64,000 nt of DNA. It comes from Ectobius pallidus. Its lineage: Eukaryota; Arthropoda; Insecta; Blattodea; Ectobiidae. Both the position numbers and the translations under genes were made by a program. This document shows, piece by piece, positions 46,786 to 57,397 of this stretch (position 1 is the stretch's first letter; the number at the start of each line of letters is the position of its first letter). The notes beneath the pieces are model-generated. The model did not search any database and was not told the origin of the DNA. It saw nothing but the letters and a program-made list of their open reading frames with translations. Location of the stretch: NCBI GenBank assembly GCA_964059195.1, contig CAXKWD010000010.1:930001-994000 (forward strand). Direction: 5' to 3'.

Positions 46786-48600
46786 AAATTCATTATATGG
46801 AGGAACTTTTTTATCCGACATGAGTTACATGTTTTATCCATAATTCGACCCTTCTCAACTCGAATATAACAATAATAATAACCAGTTCCTTGCGCACTTT
46901 GAGAAAATTCCGATTTTCCATTAATATCACAGATTTTGAACAGAAATAGTAGGAACAGTTTCAAAAAAATTCACTACATGGAAGAAACGTTTTCTCCCGA
47001 CATGAGTTACATGTTTTATCTATAATTCGACCCTTGTCAACTAGAATATAACAAAAAAAATAATCACTTCATTCCGCACTTCGAGAAACTACCGATTTGC
47101 CATTAGTGTCACACAGTTTACGCAGAAAAAGTAGGACCGTTTCAAAACAAAAATTAATTACATAGAGGGAAATTTTTTTTCCTACGTGAGTGACATGTGT
47201 TATCTATAATTCGACCCTTCTGAACACGAATATAACAATAATAATAACCAGTTTTTTTCCGCACTTCGAGAAAACACCGATTTTCCATTAGTGTCACACA
47301 GTTTACGCAGAAGAAGTAGGACCATTTCAAAACAAAAATTCATTACATGGAGGGGACATTTTTTTCCGACCTAAATTACATGTGTTATCTATAATTCGAC
47401 CCTTCTGAACACGAATATAACAATAATAATAACCAGTTCTATCCGCACTTCGAGAAAAAACCGATTTCCATTACCGCCACACAGTTTACACAAGAAAAGT
47501 AGGACCGTTTCAAAACAAAAATTCATTACATGGAGGGGAAATTTTTTTCCGACCTAAATTACATGTGTTATCTATAATTCGACCCTTCTGAACACGAATA
47601 TAACAATAATAATAACCAGTTCTATCCGCACTTCGAGACAAAACCGATTTCCATTACCGTTACACAGTTTACACAAGAAAAGTAGGACCGTTTCAAAACA
47701 AAAATTCATTACATGGAGGGGAAATTTTTTTCCGACCTAAATTACATGTGTTATCTATAATTCGACCCTTCTGAAAACGAATATAACAATAATAATAACC
47801 AGTTCCATCCGCACTTCGAGAAAAAACCGATTTCCATTACCGTCACACAGTTTACACAAGAAAAGTAGGACCGTTTCAAAACAAAAATTCATTACATGGA
47901 GGGGAAATTTTTTTCCGACCTAAATTACATGTGTTATCTATAATTCGACCCTTCTGAACACGAATATAACAATTATGATAACCAGTTCCATCCGCACTTC
48001 GAGAAAATACCGATTTTCCATTAATGTTACACATTTCTCGCAGAAGAAGGAGGAACAATTCAAAGAAAAAATTCATTATATGGAGGGAAATATTTTCTCC
48101 GACTTAGTTATATCTGTTCCTTATAATTCGTCCCTTCTGAACACGAATATAACAGTAATATTAACCAGTTCCTTCAGTACTTCGAGAAAATTCCGATTTT
48201 CCATTAGTGTGACCCAGTCAACGCAGAAAGAGTATGGACGATTAAAAAGAAAAATTCATTCCATCGAGGAAAATTTTTTTCCCGAGACGAGTTACATGTT
48301 TCATCTATAATCCGACCCATCTGATCTCGAATATATCAATAATAATAACCAGTTCCTTCCGCGCTTCGAGAAAATTGAGATTTTCCATTAATGTTACACA
48401 TTTCTCGCAGAAGAAGGAGGAACAATTCAAAGAAAAAATTCATTATATGGAGGGAAATATTTTCTCCGACTTAGTTATGTCTGTTCCTTATAATTCGACC
48501 CTTCTGAACAGGAATATAACAGTAATATTAACCAGTTCCTTCAGTACTTCGAGAAAATTCCGATTTTCCATTAGTGTTACATTCAATTATTAATAATTAC
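46786..48600. repeat. About ten tandem 183-bp modules, left foldback arm
   Basis: The landmark ATTCATTACATGGAGG with variants recurs near 46,786, 46,970, 47,153, 47,338, 47,521, 47,705, 47,887, 48,071, 48,255 and 48,439. Each module contains ATAATTCGACCCTTCTGAA, an (AAT)n stretch, AACCAGTTC and TTTCCATTA. The copies at about 47,338-47,900 are almost identical. Small open frames in them are repeat by-products. Confidence 0.9.
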
Positions 48601-49554
48601 TTAAATCATCCACAATTTTATTAATTAATTAACTGATTAATCCATCCATACGTCCATTATTTCATTCATTCAATCATCTACTCATCCAAATATCTACCAT
48701 TCCTTCCTTAAATTAATAAGTTCATTCGTCCATCCATCAATTAAATAATGAATTAATTTGTTAAATGAATGAATGATTGGATGGCTATACAGATGGACAG
48801 ATATATCAATGAATGGATTGATGGATGGTGGGTGAGTGGTTGTTTGTATGGGTGGGTGATTTAATTACTGGATGAATGCAAGGATGGATAGTTTGTTGGA
48901 TGGAGTAATTAATTAATTGAAGGATGGTTCTTCCCTATCTCGTCACTCAATCATCTCGACCAACCATCCATCCATTCATTCATCCATCATACATTCATTC
49001 ACCCGTTCATTCATTCATTCATTCATTGATCCATTAATCAATTCATCCGTCGTTCATTCATTCTGCCATCCACCCATTTATCCATCTCTGGGAAATCTCA
49101 CGCGATTTTCTCTGCCCTAATTGCTTTTTTGCTATTTTCTCTTGTCGTAATCTGTCTTAAAACTCTCGTTAAATAGTCTATAACATTATTAAGTGCCAGT
49201 AAGGTACTTTATGAGATTGTGTGTGGGAAGGGAAATGTCTGTCCGTCCGTCCGTCCGTCCGTCCGTGTCCCTGTACGCGCGTAACTCAAATACGTTTTAG
49301 CGGATTCTCATGAAAATTGTTATACTCATTTATATCGTCCATGAGAAGAAGCCTATTGATATTGCACCAAATCGGTAGACCGGTACCGGAGTAATGCCCA
49401 ATTTAGGGGCTGTTTTATGGTAATGTAATAGAAATAATCTTTTCTTATGACGTCATATTGTTTTACAGTTTTCATATACGGCTTTGAAAGTTGTAATACA
49501 GGTAACTTTGACAACACTACCCACATATTCCTTCACAAGGAATATGTTATAAGG
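48600..49554. other. Centre of the foldback: CATT/ATCC low-complexity tract and GTCC repeats
   Basis: This is the non-inverted core. 48,640-49,085 is a low-complexity mix of CATT, ATTC and ATCC words on one strand and ATGG/GATGG on the other. (GTCC)n lies at 49,241-49,266, followed by a repeat shared with 59,150-59,320. The 67-codon frame at 48,917-49,120 is Ser/His/Ile low-complexity and not a gene. No transposase is visible. Confidence 0.75.
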
Positions 49555-50765
49555 AACAGATATATATTACTGCTATATTCGTGTTCAGAAGGGTCGAGTT
49601 ATAAGGAACAGATATAACTCAAGTCGGAGAAAAAATTTCCCTCCATATAATGATTTTTTTCTTTGAATTGTTCCCCCTTCTTCTGCGAGAAATGTCTAAC
49701 ATTAATGGAAAATCTCAATTTTCTAGAAGCGCGGAAGGAACTGGTTATTATTATTGATATATTCGAGATCAGAAGGGTCGAATTATAGATAACACATGTA
49801 ATTTAGGTCGGAAAAAAATTTCCCCTCCATGTAATGAATTTTTGTTATGAAATGGTCCTACTTCTTCTGCGTAAACTGTGTGACACTAATGGAAAATCGG
49901 TATTTTCTCGGAGTGCGGATGGAACTGGTTATTATTATTGTTATATTCGTGTTCAGAAGGGTCGAATTATAGATAACACATGTAATTTAGGTCGGAAAAA
50001 AATTTCCCCTCCATGTAATGAATTTTTGTTTTGAAACGGTCCTACTTTTCTTGTGTAAACTGTGTAACGGTAATGGAAATCGGTTTTTTCTCGAAGTGCG
50101 GATAGAACTGGTTATTATTACTGTTATATTCGTGTTCAGAAGGGTCGAATTATAGATAACACATGTAATTTAGGTCGGAAAAAAATGTCCCCTCCATGTA
50201 ATGAATTTTTGTTATGAAATGGTCGTACTTCTTCTGCGTAAACTGTGTGACACTAATGGAAAATCGGTGTTTTCTCGAAGTGCGGAAAAAACTGGTTATT
50301 ATTATTGTTATATTCGTGTTCAAAAGGGTCGAATTATAGATAACACATGTCACTCACGTAGGAAAAAAAATTTCCCTCTATGTAATTAATTTTTGTTTTG
50401 AAACGGTCCTACTTTTTCTGCGTAAACTGTGTGACACTAATGGCAAATCGGTATTTTCTCGAAGTGCGGAATGAAGTGATTATTTTTTTTTTTATATTCG
50501 AGTTGACAAGGGTCGAATTATAGATAAAACATGTAACTCATGTCGGGAGAAAACGTTTCTTCCATGTAGTGAATTTTTTTGAAACTGTTCCTACTATTTC
50601 TGTTCAAAATCTGTGATATTAATGGAAAATCGGAATTTTCTCAAAGTGCGCAAGGAACTGGTTATTATTATTGTTATATTCGAGTTGAGAAGGGTCGAAT
50701 TATGGATAAAACATGTAACTCATGTCGGATAAAAAAGTTCCTCCATATAATGAATTTTTCTTTAA
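49555..50765. repeat. About seven tandem 183-bp modules, right foldback arm
   Basis: These are the left-arm modules in reverse orientation, with landmarks (CCATGTAATGAATTTTTG and variants) near 49,645, 49,830, 50,010, 50,195, 50,380, 50,560 and 50,742. The copy order mirrors the left arm, but about three modules are missing. Confidence 0.88.
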
Positions 50766-51643
50766 TCGGTGTGATTTTCATGTCGTAAAGTCAGGGTAAT
50801 AACCTTTATTAATACGTATGATAATTTTAAACAAACAAAATATCCGAAAAATCTGAATAGGCTTATTAGGTACATGCAAGAAGTCGGTAAAATATGCTGT
50901 AGGCTTTGTACAAGTTATGGCAACAAACGAGATGTTCTCAAAGAAAAAATACATAATACGTTCATTCATTCTTTGCTCTGCAGAAAGACATATTAGTTAA
51001 AAATGGTTAAAAATATACCGAGTTGAAAAAGCCGTGTGAAGATTTTATAACACCAGGACCACCGGCTAGGAAATTATAAAAATATATACAGAGTGACCCG
51101 TGAGCAGAACGGGGTTATTTAACTGTCACCTGTGAATAGAACGGGCTCTTGCGGTCGTTGCTCGTAATATTAAACCTTTAAGTACTAGTCCCTATGCCAA
51201 TTTAAACTATCACCCGGGAGCACCTGTGAGAAGAACGGGCTTTTGCGCTATTTTTAATATTAAATCTTTAACCACTGAAAATCGGCGTTGTGGATTCTGA
51301 ATATAACACATTCGAATTTGGCGGCGGCGGCGGTTGGAGTTGTCCTTACGGAACGCTGCCAGAATGAAGGCAACATGGCTTGCTGCGTACAGGGACCCGT
51401 CAACTCCGGTATTACCTAAAATGGTAGTGCGTATATAGGCTATGTTTTAGGCTCCTTATAATGCAGTGTAACATAACTACAGCATAACCTATACGTTATT
51501 ATTATGTTGCACTAATTACTATAATACGAAAATAATCCTTGCACCACAATTGCAACTAATACGAAATTATGATTCTTCGCCATTTCATGCAGCTCCCTTA
51601 ACCTTAAATATTGGAATTCTCGCCTATCACCCCAATGTTCACT

Positions 51644-51705
51644 TGATGGCGTAGTGGTAAAATGACTGGCTATCATGCTAGCGGTCGCGTGTTCGATCAC
51701 CTTCA
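51644..51705 (+). repeat. tRNA-like (SINE head) sequence
   Basis: GATGGCGTAGTGGTAAAATG resembles an A box region and GTGTTCGATCACC a B box, about 35 bp apart. The acceptor stem is not convincing, so this is more likely a fragment of a tRNA-derived SINE than a tRNA gene. Confidence 0.4.
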
Positions 51706-52165
51706 GTTCAAAATTTTTATTGTAGGAATAGGTAGGTAGGATAAAAGAGAAAAGAGATTGAACAGTAGAAAGGGGAAAAAAATAAAAATTTTCCAAATTT
51801 TCAACGCTGCTAAACGAGAGACATGGGAGACTATGGTGGAACTACTAGGAAATCTCGAGTGGGAGGATCCTGTTTTTGGATTTTCCCCAAATGCTTTCTT
51901 CGTTATCTTTCTTTATGTGACCTATTAACTCTTTCAGAACTGATATTTTACATTGTAATAAAGCAGTCATGAGGTAAAAACTTCAGTGGGCTATTAAGTT
52001 TAAAATCTATAGAGAAAAGTTCAGTGGAATAGGCTACCTGGTTTCCATGAATGACAAACATAACAGATGAACAAAAATTCCTTAAGTTTTACATCTCCGC
52101 TCTTATACAATTCATGAGACAAAGCATTTATACGTCCTTAGCCGTGAAAATGTTAAGCCGATTTA

Positions 52166-52330
52166 TTATAACGCCAGGAATGAAATTACAAGAACATTTT
52201 TCATCGCATTTTGCTCTTGCATGGATATTATCGCATCCGTCTTTTTGTATTCTATAATATCTTTATATTTTCCCAAGACAATTTCAATTAGGAACAATCC
52301 TTTTTCTGCTAATTTTGATCATATTTCCCC
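52166..52330 (-). pseudogene. Harbinger Myb/SANT-like protein remnant
   Basis: On the minus strand the frame reads KLAEKGLFLIEIVLGKYKDI then IEYKKTDA, close to the signature of the Myb/SANT-like DNA-binding protein that accompanies Harbinger transposase (LxExVxxYKxIIExKKTDA). It stops at 52,166 and has a stop upstream near 52,335. It belongs to the outer Harbinger-like element and confirms its family. Confidence 0.7.
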
Positions 52331-52575
52331 TTCCTTTCGCATAACACAGTCTGAATACAGAGGAAAACAGAATAACAATGCTCTCGTCTCGCGATACTCA
52401 TCTGTTTCTGCGATGTTGCCAAGTGCTCATGTATGAACTAAGATCAAAATTGAACTTCAATTTCTTGATCTTAGATCAGTGTTATACAATATGACTGGAG
52501 CCTGAACTCAGATCATTTTCTGAACTTAGATCATAATTGATCTCCAGTCAGTGATGTTTATACAATCGGCCCTTA

Positions 52576-54158
52576 GTCCATTTTTTCACACTTGTTGAGT
52601 GAAAACTTCATGTTGCTGGGGTGTGTGCCCTCTCCGTATGCTGGATTTTGTGACCTCCCAGTATGTAAGTATGTATGATGCAGCCACAACTTTTTAGCTA
52701 ATGTCCTGTGGCTAATCCCATGATATATATACAGGAGAATGGATAGGGTCGACAATACACCTCATACAATAAGGAATGGAAGGAGCTGGATAAATGTAAT
52801 TAGCCCGATATAATTTAAGAAAAGTAGAATTCCAAATATTTGAATTTATTACAATGCCTTCATTAACAAGAGAATAGTCCAGAGTGCAGACAATAGAAAA
52901 TGCAAATAAGAGAATTATATATAATGCTGTTATATGTAGATATATTCTTTATATACGAGATTCTTTATATTTCTTCATTCCAAAAATATGTGTGTTTCAA
53001 AGTATTGAAAATAATAAATGGTAATTCTTGTTACATAGTTTACATTTCTTTAATACGTTTTAATCGGAATAAGGCATGAGGAAAATTACTACCGAACTTA
53101 TTGGTTAGAAGTGCCTGGAGCAAGATGTCTGCCTCACATGAAAGTTGATCAAGATCAAAAATTATTTATGAGAAAAGAATTTAACTGAAAAGCAGAGTGC
53201 CTGAAGGGCAGAAAAAAAAAAAAGAAATCGAGAGAAGAAAAGGAGTCGGCGACATTCATCCGTCCTATGCATATGTCTCATGCATACTCATTATCTGCGT
53301 GATATAACAAAAATTTAAATTTAACAGCCTGAATAGTGGCTTTACAAGAAAGCCAGGTAAGTGGGTAGACACTACATGTTAATTCTTTAACTCAACAAGA
53401 ACAAAAATAATAAAAAAGAAAGAACTTATGTGAATATAAATATATATTACATCAAGAACAAGTACACTGCTTACCTGGATTTCCAAGATATCACGTAGAC
53501 AATGCTGAGGCACGACATACGCACATACTCTGAAGGACTCTCTCAAGCCGACTGATCTACAAGACAAAGCAGGCTTGCTACGACCCCGCTCATGGGCCGA
53601 GAGGCAGCCTGTGCACATGCGCAAGAAGGAGAAAAGAGAAACCAGGCAATTATACTCGTAAACTATATGAAAAAGGTGTCACTAATGTCGCATACTAGCA
53701 GGAACATGAAATTTAAACCAATTAATTGAATTCTAAAAAGATAATTCATAATGTGAAATATCACTTCTTGTGTGAATTCGTGTGTGTATATTACTGAATA
53801 TAAAGTTCCAAACACCATAGAAAGAGCTATGCACGCAACAATGTTCATGCTGCTCTGCGAGTTTCAGACTTTATTCATGTTGGAATTCATACTCTTGACT
53901 GACCAGCAAGGAGTCTGATTAAAATCCCATCAATCATGTATGAAACAAAATTGAACATATTCATCTCGAGTTTTTTTTTTTTTTTTTTTTTTGGCAAACT
54001 TCTGATTATCCATTATCATTAGTCTACTAACAGGAGTCCTTATGTACTCATGTTCTACAGCATGTAAAAGGGGAAAATAAAGTGTTTTAAAAACTACAAA
54101 AGATATATATACAAGCATTCATGAACCACAGACTATTGTCTCTGTTGGACATTACATG
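52576..54158. other. AT-rich sequence without a recognised gene
   Basis: No coding region or RNA gene is supported on either strand. Notable simple sequence: an A-run at about 53,211-53,223 and 22 T at 53,971-53,992. Short frames (for example 53,379-53,624) have no recognisable features. Confidence 0.6.
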
Positions 54159-54181
54159 AGAATATTACAGGAGAAAAATTC

Positions 54182-54248
54182 CTCCGACACTGGGACTGGG
54201 ACCTTTGGCTATTCGCGCCAATGCTCTACCAACTGAGCTAAGCCAGAG
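54182..54248 (-). repeat. tRNA-like sequence, left arm, B box damaged
   Basis: It matches the right-arm copy in reverse orientation but lacks 7 bp where GGTTCAAGTCC should be (reads GGGACTGGGACC on the plus strand). The A box (TAGCTCAGTTGG on the minus strand) is intact. Confidence 0.75.
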
Positions 54249-54411
54249 TTCAATTCACAGCGCTAGATGGAACCATTCTCCTTATGACTGATTGCCCTAA
54301 TGGTCTACCTCACAGACAGACAAGTTATGTCATATGCAGTACTTGTGAGGCACACTAAGTAGTGATTTTGTGACCGGGGTCGCCAGGTTCCATCTGGCGC
54401 TGCAAATTGAA

Positions 54412-54485
54412 CTCTGGCTTAGCTCAGTTGGTAGAGCATTGGCGCGAATAGCCAAAGGTGCTGGGTTCAAGTCCCAGTGTCGGAG
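54412..54485 (+). repeat. tRNA-like sequence, right arm, A and B boxes intact
   Basis: The 74-nt segment has TAGCTCAGTTGG (A box) and GGTTCAAGTCC (B box). TTGGC and GCCAA form the anticodon stem around GCGAATA, which would put GAA in the anticodon. Position 33 is C and not the near-universal T, and the acceptor ends CTCTGGC/GTCGGAG pair poorly, so I call it a SINE head or pseudo-tRNA and not a working tRNA-Phe gene. Confidence 0.65.
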
Positions 54486-54768
54486 GAATTTTTCTCCTGT
54501 AATATTCTACAAAAGATATGTTTTAATGTTATAACTACAGAATAATTCCATTCTGTATTGTTAAAACATTCAAATCTTCCACCTCGCCATGTGTCATTAA
54601 CCCACTAATGAAATGCAAGATATGCTGAGCCACGGTGCACTCTACTGAGGTGGGAAGGTTGGTGGAAGGGGTTTTGATGTCAATAGGCCAGCCCTTTTTA
54701 CTCCATGTGCATTAAACTGCAAGTGCAATGAATTTTAGCAGTGCTGTGTTTACATTACATTAGTTAAA

Positions 54769-55076
54769 ATGCCTAAAAATGTTGTGTCCTGAGCTGCAGG
54801 AGTAATTATACAAAAAGGGATGTTAAAAGTGATTATGTAACATGTTCCAGTTCTCCAAAAGAACAGAATTACCCTACCATTCCTAGAAAGGACTGGATCC
54901 CATTAGCTGGGAGTGTAGTGTGCATTAAACATTTTGAGTCAGAATGCATCCAACATGAAGTTTCATATACTGATTCCAAAGGTGAGGAAAGGGTGTTCGT
55001 GTTTGATGGACAAAAATTAAAATCCGGTTCTTTGTCAACTATTTTTGATGGACTTCCTGTGTATCAATCTATCTAA
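54769..55076 (+). pseudogene. THAP-domain exon, frameshifted at the start
   Basis: An ATG at 54,769 begins MPKN; one base is missing right after it, and from 54,780 the other frame reads CCVLSCRSNYTKRD, then IPRKDWIP and SVVCIKHFESEC, finishing with LKSGSLSTIFDGLP before TAA at 55,074. This is the C2CH zinc-binding THAP module (C-x3-C ... C-x2-H) with its trailing AVPTIF-like motif; THAP binds DNA in P-element-type transposases and in host regulators. The middle is shortened: the conserved Trp region before IPRKDW is missing. With the frameshift it looks like a dead exon of a transposon or gene; no further exons are recognised. Confidence 0.75.
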
Positions 55077-55881
55077 AATTAACTTTTATTAAACTTCAAT
55101 TACTATTGTATGATACTTTTAAACTTTGCACTTATGTAGTAACTACAAATTTCAATTTACCAGTAACTTATGTACTTTTAACTGACCCTTCTCATAATAT
55201 TGTCGCATACAACTTAAGTGATATGAAATTATTTTGGCAGGGGGCCTGTTGCCATGTCATTGAACTGTCTTGTTTAGGCCTACTATAATAGCATAACTGT
55301 TCTTTGATAACCTGGCTTTTTTTTGTAAGTTATAGGGCATGAAAAGGGCGGGGAAAAGTTTTCTTTACTTTTACTCTTTTTTTAGATACATAGGCAACCT
55401 TAAAAATATAAAGCCTAAAAGGAAGTTTCTTTGCATTATTTCTGTAGCAAAAGAAGATAGAATTTTGTTCAGTTATTGTTCAGTTATTTAACCCTGTAAA
55501 TTCTGTGATGACCGAATGGTTGCTTAAGTTACGAATGCAAACAAATCTGACCTTGCAAAACACCCCAAACTGAATTACTTTATTTTCTGTAAGCATACAG
55601 TATATCACTTCTCCAAGTGAGCAAGGTTTCTGTAAGATAAAATATTTTTTTTTACATAAAAAGGATGTATATAGGTCTTTCAAGAGTTTAGTGTTTCAAA
55701 ATAGTTCCAAATTTGTACAATATATTTTTTTAAGCTTAATTTATACATGAATCAAATGACTGAATTTTGACTATTATAATATAATATGAAATTGCGACAA
55801 TGAACCATGATAAGTAAATATCCAAATGGCCTTTGTGACTGGGGCACCCATGAAAGAAAAAGAAAACAAATTAACCAGCAA
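55077..55881. other. AT-rich sequence without a recognised gene
   Basis: It follows the THAP remnant. The short frames 55,106-55,288 (+) and 55,480-55,683 (-) have no recognisable domain. T-rich runs occur near 55,317 and 55,645. Confidence 0.55.
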
Positions 55882-57335
55882 TAATAATAATAATAATAAT
55901 AATTTATTTGCTGTCAATTGACTTGATACAAGTTTCTGACATTGTCAAGCTTACAGACTAAGAGCTAATTTCTACAACCTAGATCTAAGGATAAAGTATG
56001 AGATTGATCAAAATATAATAATGTATAGGCCTATGTGCTAATCAGTTATTACAATTCGTCTAAAGAATATAAACATTTTTCTATTAAGTATTTCTTCAGT
56101 ACTGTTTTGAAATTTTTCTTGTCAGTATTCTTAATTTCTACAGGTAGCTTGTTGTATAATATAGTTCCAATTACACTTACATCCTTAAATATAATTTGCT
56201 TTTTGCATGTATATCTATGATAATCTAAGCTACTTCTTGTGCTATAATTATGAATTTCACTATTTTTTGTTAGATTTCTGTTTTGTATATACAGTACTGC
56301 TCTATAAACATACAATGAGTACACTGTTAGCATGTTTTGTTTCTTGAACGCAGTTCTACAAGATTCCTTACATTTTAAATCACTAATAATAATTCGAACA
56401 CATTTCTTCTGTAATACCATTAGCTTATTCATATGCACCTTTGCAGCACATCCCCAAACCTCAATCCCATAAAGGAGATGTGGGTAGATCACCCCATAGT
56501 AGATTGTTTTCAATTCTTCCTTTGCTAATAAATTTTTTAAAAATCTCAAAATGTAAATGGACTTGCTAATTTTGGCAGATGTCTCATCTATATGCTGTGC
56601 CCATGTTAGTCTGCTATCTATCCATATCCCTAAGAACTTGTGCGTGTCTACCTTCTCACAATTTTTATTTTCAATCACAAGTCTATCTTCATGATTTTCT
56701 TCATTTGAGTAGTTGTACAACATTACTTTTGTTTTATCCATATTACACATAAGATTATTAGACCTAAAATATTCTAATATTTTATTGGTACCTAGGATCA
56801 TTGTTTCCCTTAGGGTTAGTTTATTTTCCTCCCAGAAATTTACTGTAGTGTCATCCGCATATGATGTTATATATGACATATCTGGCTGATTAATATCATT
56901 TACATATATCAGAAACAACAATGGACCCAGTACTGACCCCTGGGGTACCCCATATCTAACTATTCCATGTAATGACCTAACTTTTAACAAAGTGTTATTC
57001 TCTTTATTGTAAATTTCAGTTATCTGTTTTCTTCCCACAAGATAAGATTTACAAATTTCTTGAGCTAATCCCCTTATCCCATAATCTTCTAGTTTACCAA
57101 GTAGTAGTTCATGTTTGACACTGTCAAAAGCCTTTGAGAGGTCAAAATATAATGTACCCACTTTTTTATTCTGTTCAAGTAAGCTAACAACCTGATGAAT
57201 GAAATCACTAACTGCAGTTTTGGTTGAAAACCCCTTCCTAAATCCATGTTGAAATGTATTAAGCACATTCTCTTTATTGAGAAAATCTAACAATCTGACT
57301 AGTAGTACTCTTTCATATATCTTTCCAACCTCTGG
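55882..57335 (-). mobile_element. 5'-truncated LINE (CR1/Jockey type)
   Basis: The 3' end is an (AAT)n tract at 55,884-55,908, read on the minus strand as AAATAAATTATT repeats after the coding region. The RT frame covers only the C-terminal part of ORF2, and similarity to RT stops at about 57,335, typical of incomplete target-primed reverse transcription. Confidence 0.85.
56049..57293 (-). CDS. LINE reverse transcriptase, C-terminal part of ORF2
   Basis: The 414-codon frame is open further upstream to about 57,335 (VGKIYERVLL), so the first Met is internal. RT motifs are HGFRKGFSTKTAV, the catalytic Asp at 51 in LYFDLSKAFDSV, GVPQGSVLGPLLFLIYVND and the YADD box at 145-148. FLGIWIDSRLTW is the thumb, and the C-terminus LYNKLPVEIKN...FKTVLKKYL is common in CR1/Jockey-group elements. 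The endonuclease and N-terminal RT are missing. No stop breaks the frame over 414 codons, so the insertion is fairly young. Confidence 0.92.
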   Translation of the reverse strand: MLDFLNKENVLNTFQHGFRKGFSTKTAVSDFIHQVVSLLEQNKKVGTLYFDLSKAFDSVKHELLLGKLEDYGIRGLAQEICKSYLVGRKQITEIYNKENNTLLKVRSLHGIVRYGVPQGSVLGPLLFLIYVNDINQPDMSYITSYADDTTVNFWEENKLTLRETMILGTNKILEYFRSNNLMCNMDKTKVMLYNYSNEENHEDRLVIENKNCEKVDTHKFLGIWIDSRLTWAQHIDETSAKISKSIYILRFLKNLLAKEELKTIYYGVIYPHLLYGIEVWGCAAKVHMNKLMVLQKKCVRIIISDLKCKESCRTAFKKQNMLTVYSLYVYRAVLYIQNRNLTKNSEIHNYSTRSSLDYHRYTCKKQIIFKDVSVIGTILYNKLPVEIKNTDKKNFKTVLKKYLIEKCLYSLDEL

Positions 57336-57397
57336 GACTTAAACCTTGGACCTTTCGTATGCGAGTCCAAGATGCTACCGTCTTGGCCACCTAGCTT
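57333..57397 (-). repeat. tRNA-like SINE head abutting the LINE
   Basis: On the minus strand GGTGGCCAAGACGG resembles an A box region and GGTTTAAGTCCC a B box, with CTCGCATACGAAAGGTCC between. It starts exactly where LINE similarity ends. It is a fragment of a tRNA-derived SINE or a tRNA pseudogene; acceptor-stem pairing is not evident. Confidence 0.6.

Larger units (their letters stand above)
44387..51416. mobile_element. 7-kb foldback element with modular inverted arms
   Basis: The arms begin GGTAATACCGGAGTTGACGG at 44,387 and the complement ends at 51,416. From outside in, each arm holds about 180 bp of unique end sequence, modules of about 113 bp, about 350 bp of unique sequence (46,442-46,790 against 50,755-51,100), then modules of about 183 bp. 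The middle, 48,590-49,550, is not inverted. The 210-bp segments 46,755-46,964 and 50,579-50,788 encode the same peptide from opposite strands, showing how similar the arms are. No transposase is recognisable. The architecture is that of foldback elements (FB, Galileo); an 8-bp duplication would fit the hAT or P superfamilies. Confidence 0.85.
44054..52572. mobile_element. Outer Harbinger-like DNA transposon, split by a foldback element
   Basis: The ends are GGGCCGATTGTATAAACA on the left (44,054) and its exact complement on the right (ending 52,572). The flanks are TAA on the left and TTA on the right: both fit the TWA target of PIF/Harbinger but are not identical. Subterminal GATC(T)NAGTTCA-like motifs recur on both sides (about 44,070-44,240 and 52,435-52,550). 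Without the 7-kb foldback the element would be about 1.5 kb. A Harbinger-type Myb/SANT-like remnant lies in its right part. Confidence 0.72.
54159..54508. repeat. Inverted pair of tRNA-like SINE copies
   Basis: AGAATATTACAGGAGAAAAA at 54,159 and its complement ending at 54,508 bound an inverted repeat with arms of about 120 bp. Each arm holds a tRNA-like segment and the adjoining TTCCATCTGGCGCTG/GCGCTAGATGGAA sequence; about 100 bp separate them. It could be two SINEs inserted head to head or a foldback that captured a tRNA. Confidence 0.85.

Noticed and set aside
48917..49120. Ser/His/Ile-rich frame
   Set aside because: It is translated CATT/ATCC simple sequence.
46577..50969. Repeated 62-69-codon frames in both foldback arms, including an identical 69-residue pair, as a small gene family
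   Set aside because: Identity is explained by the inverted arms; the frames show no domain and related copies in other modules are disrupted.
54412..54485. Functional tRNA-Phe gene
   Set aside because: C replaces T33, the acceptor stem pairs poorly, and it is half of an inverted SINE pair.
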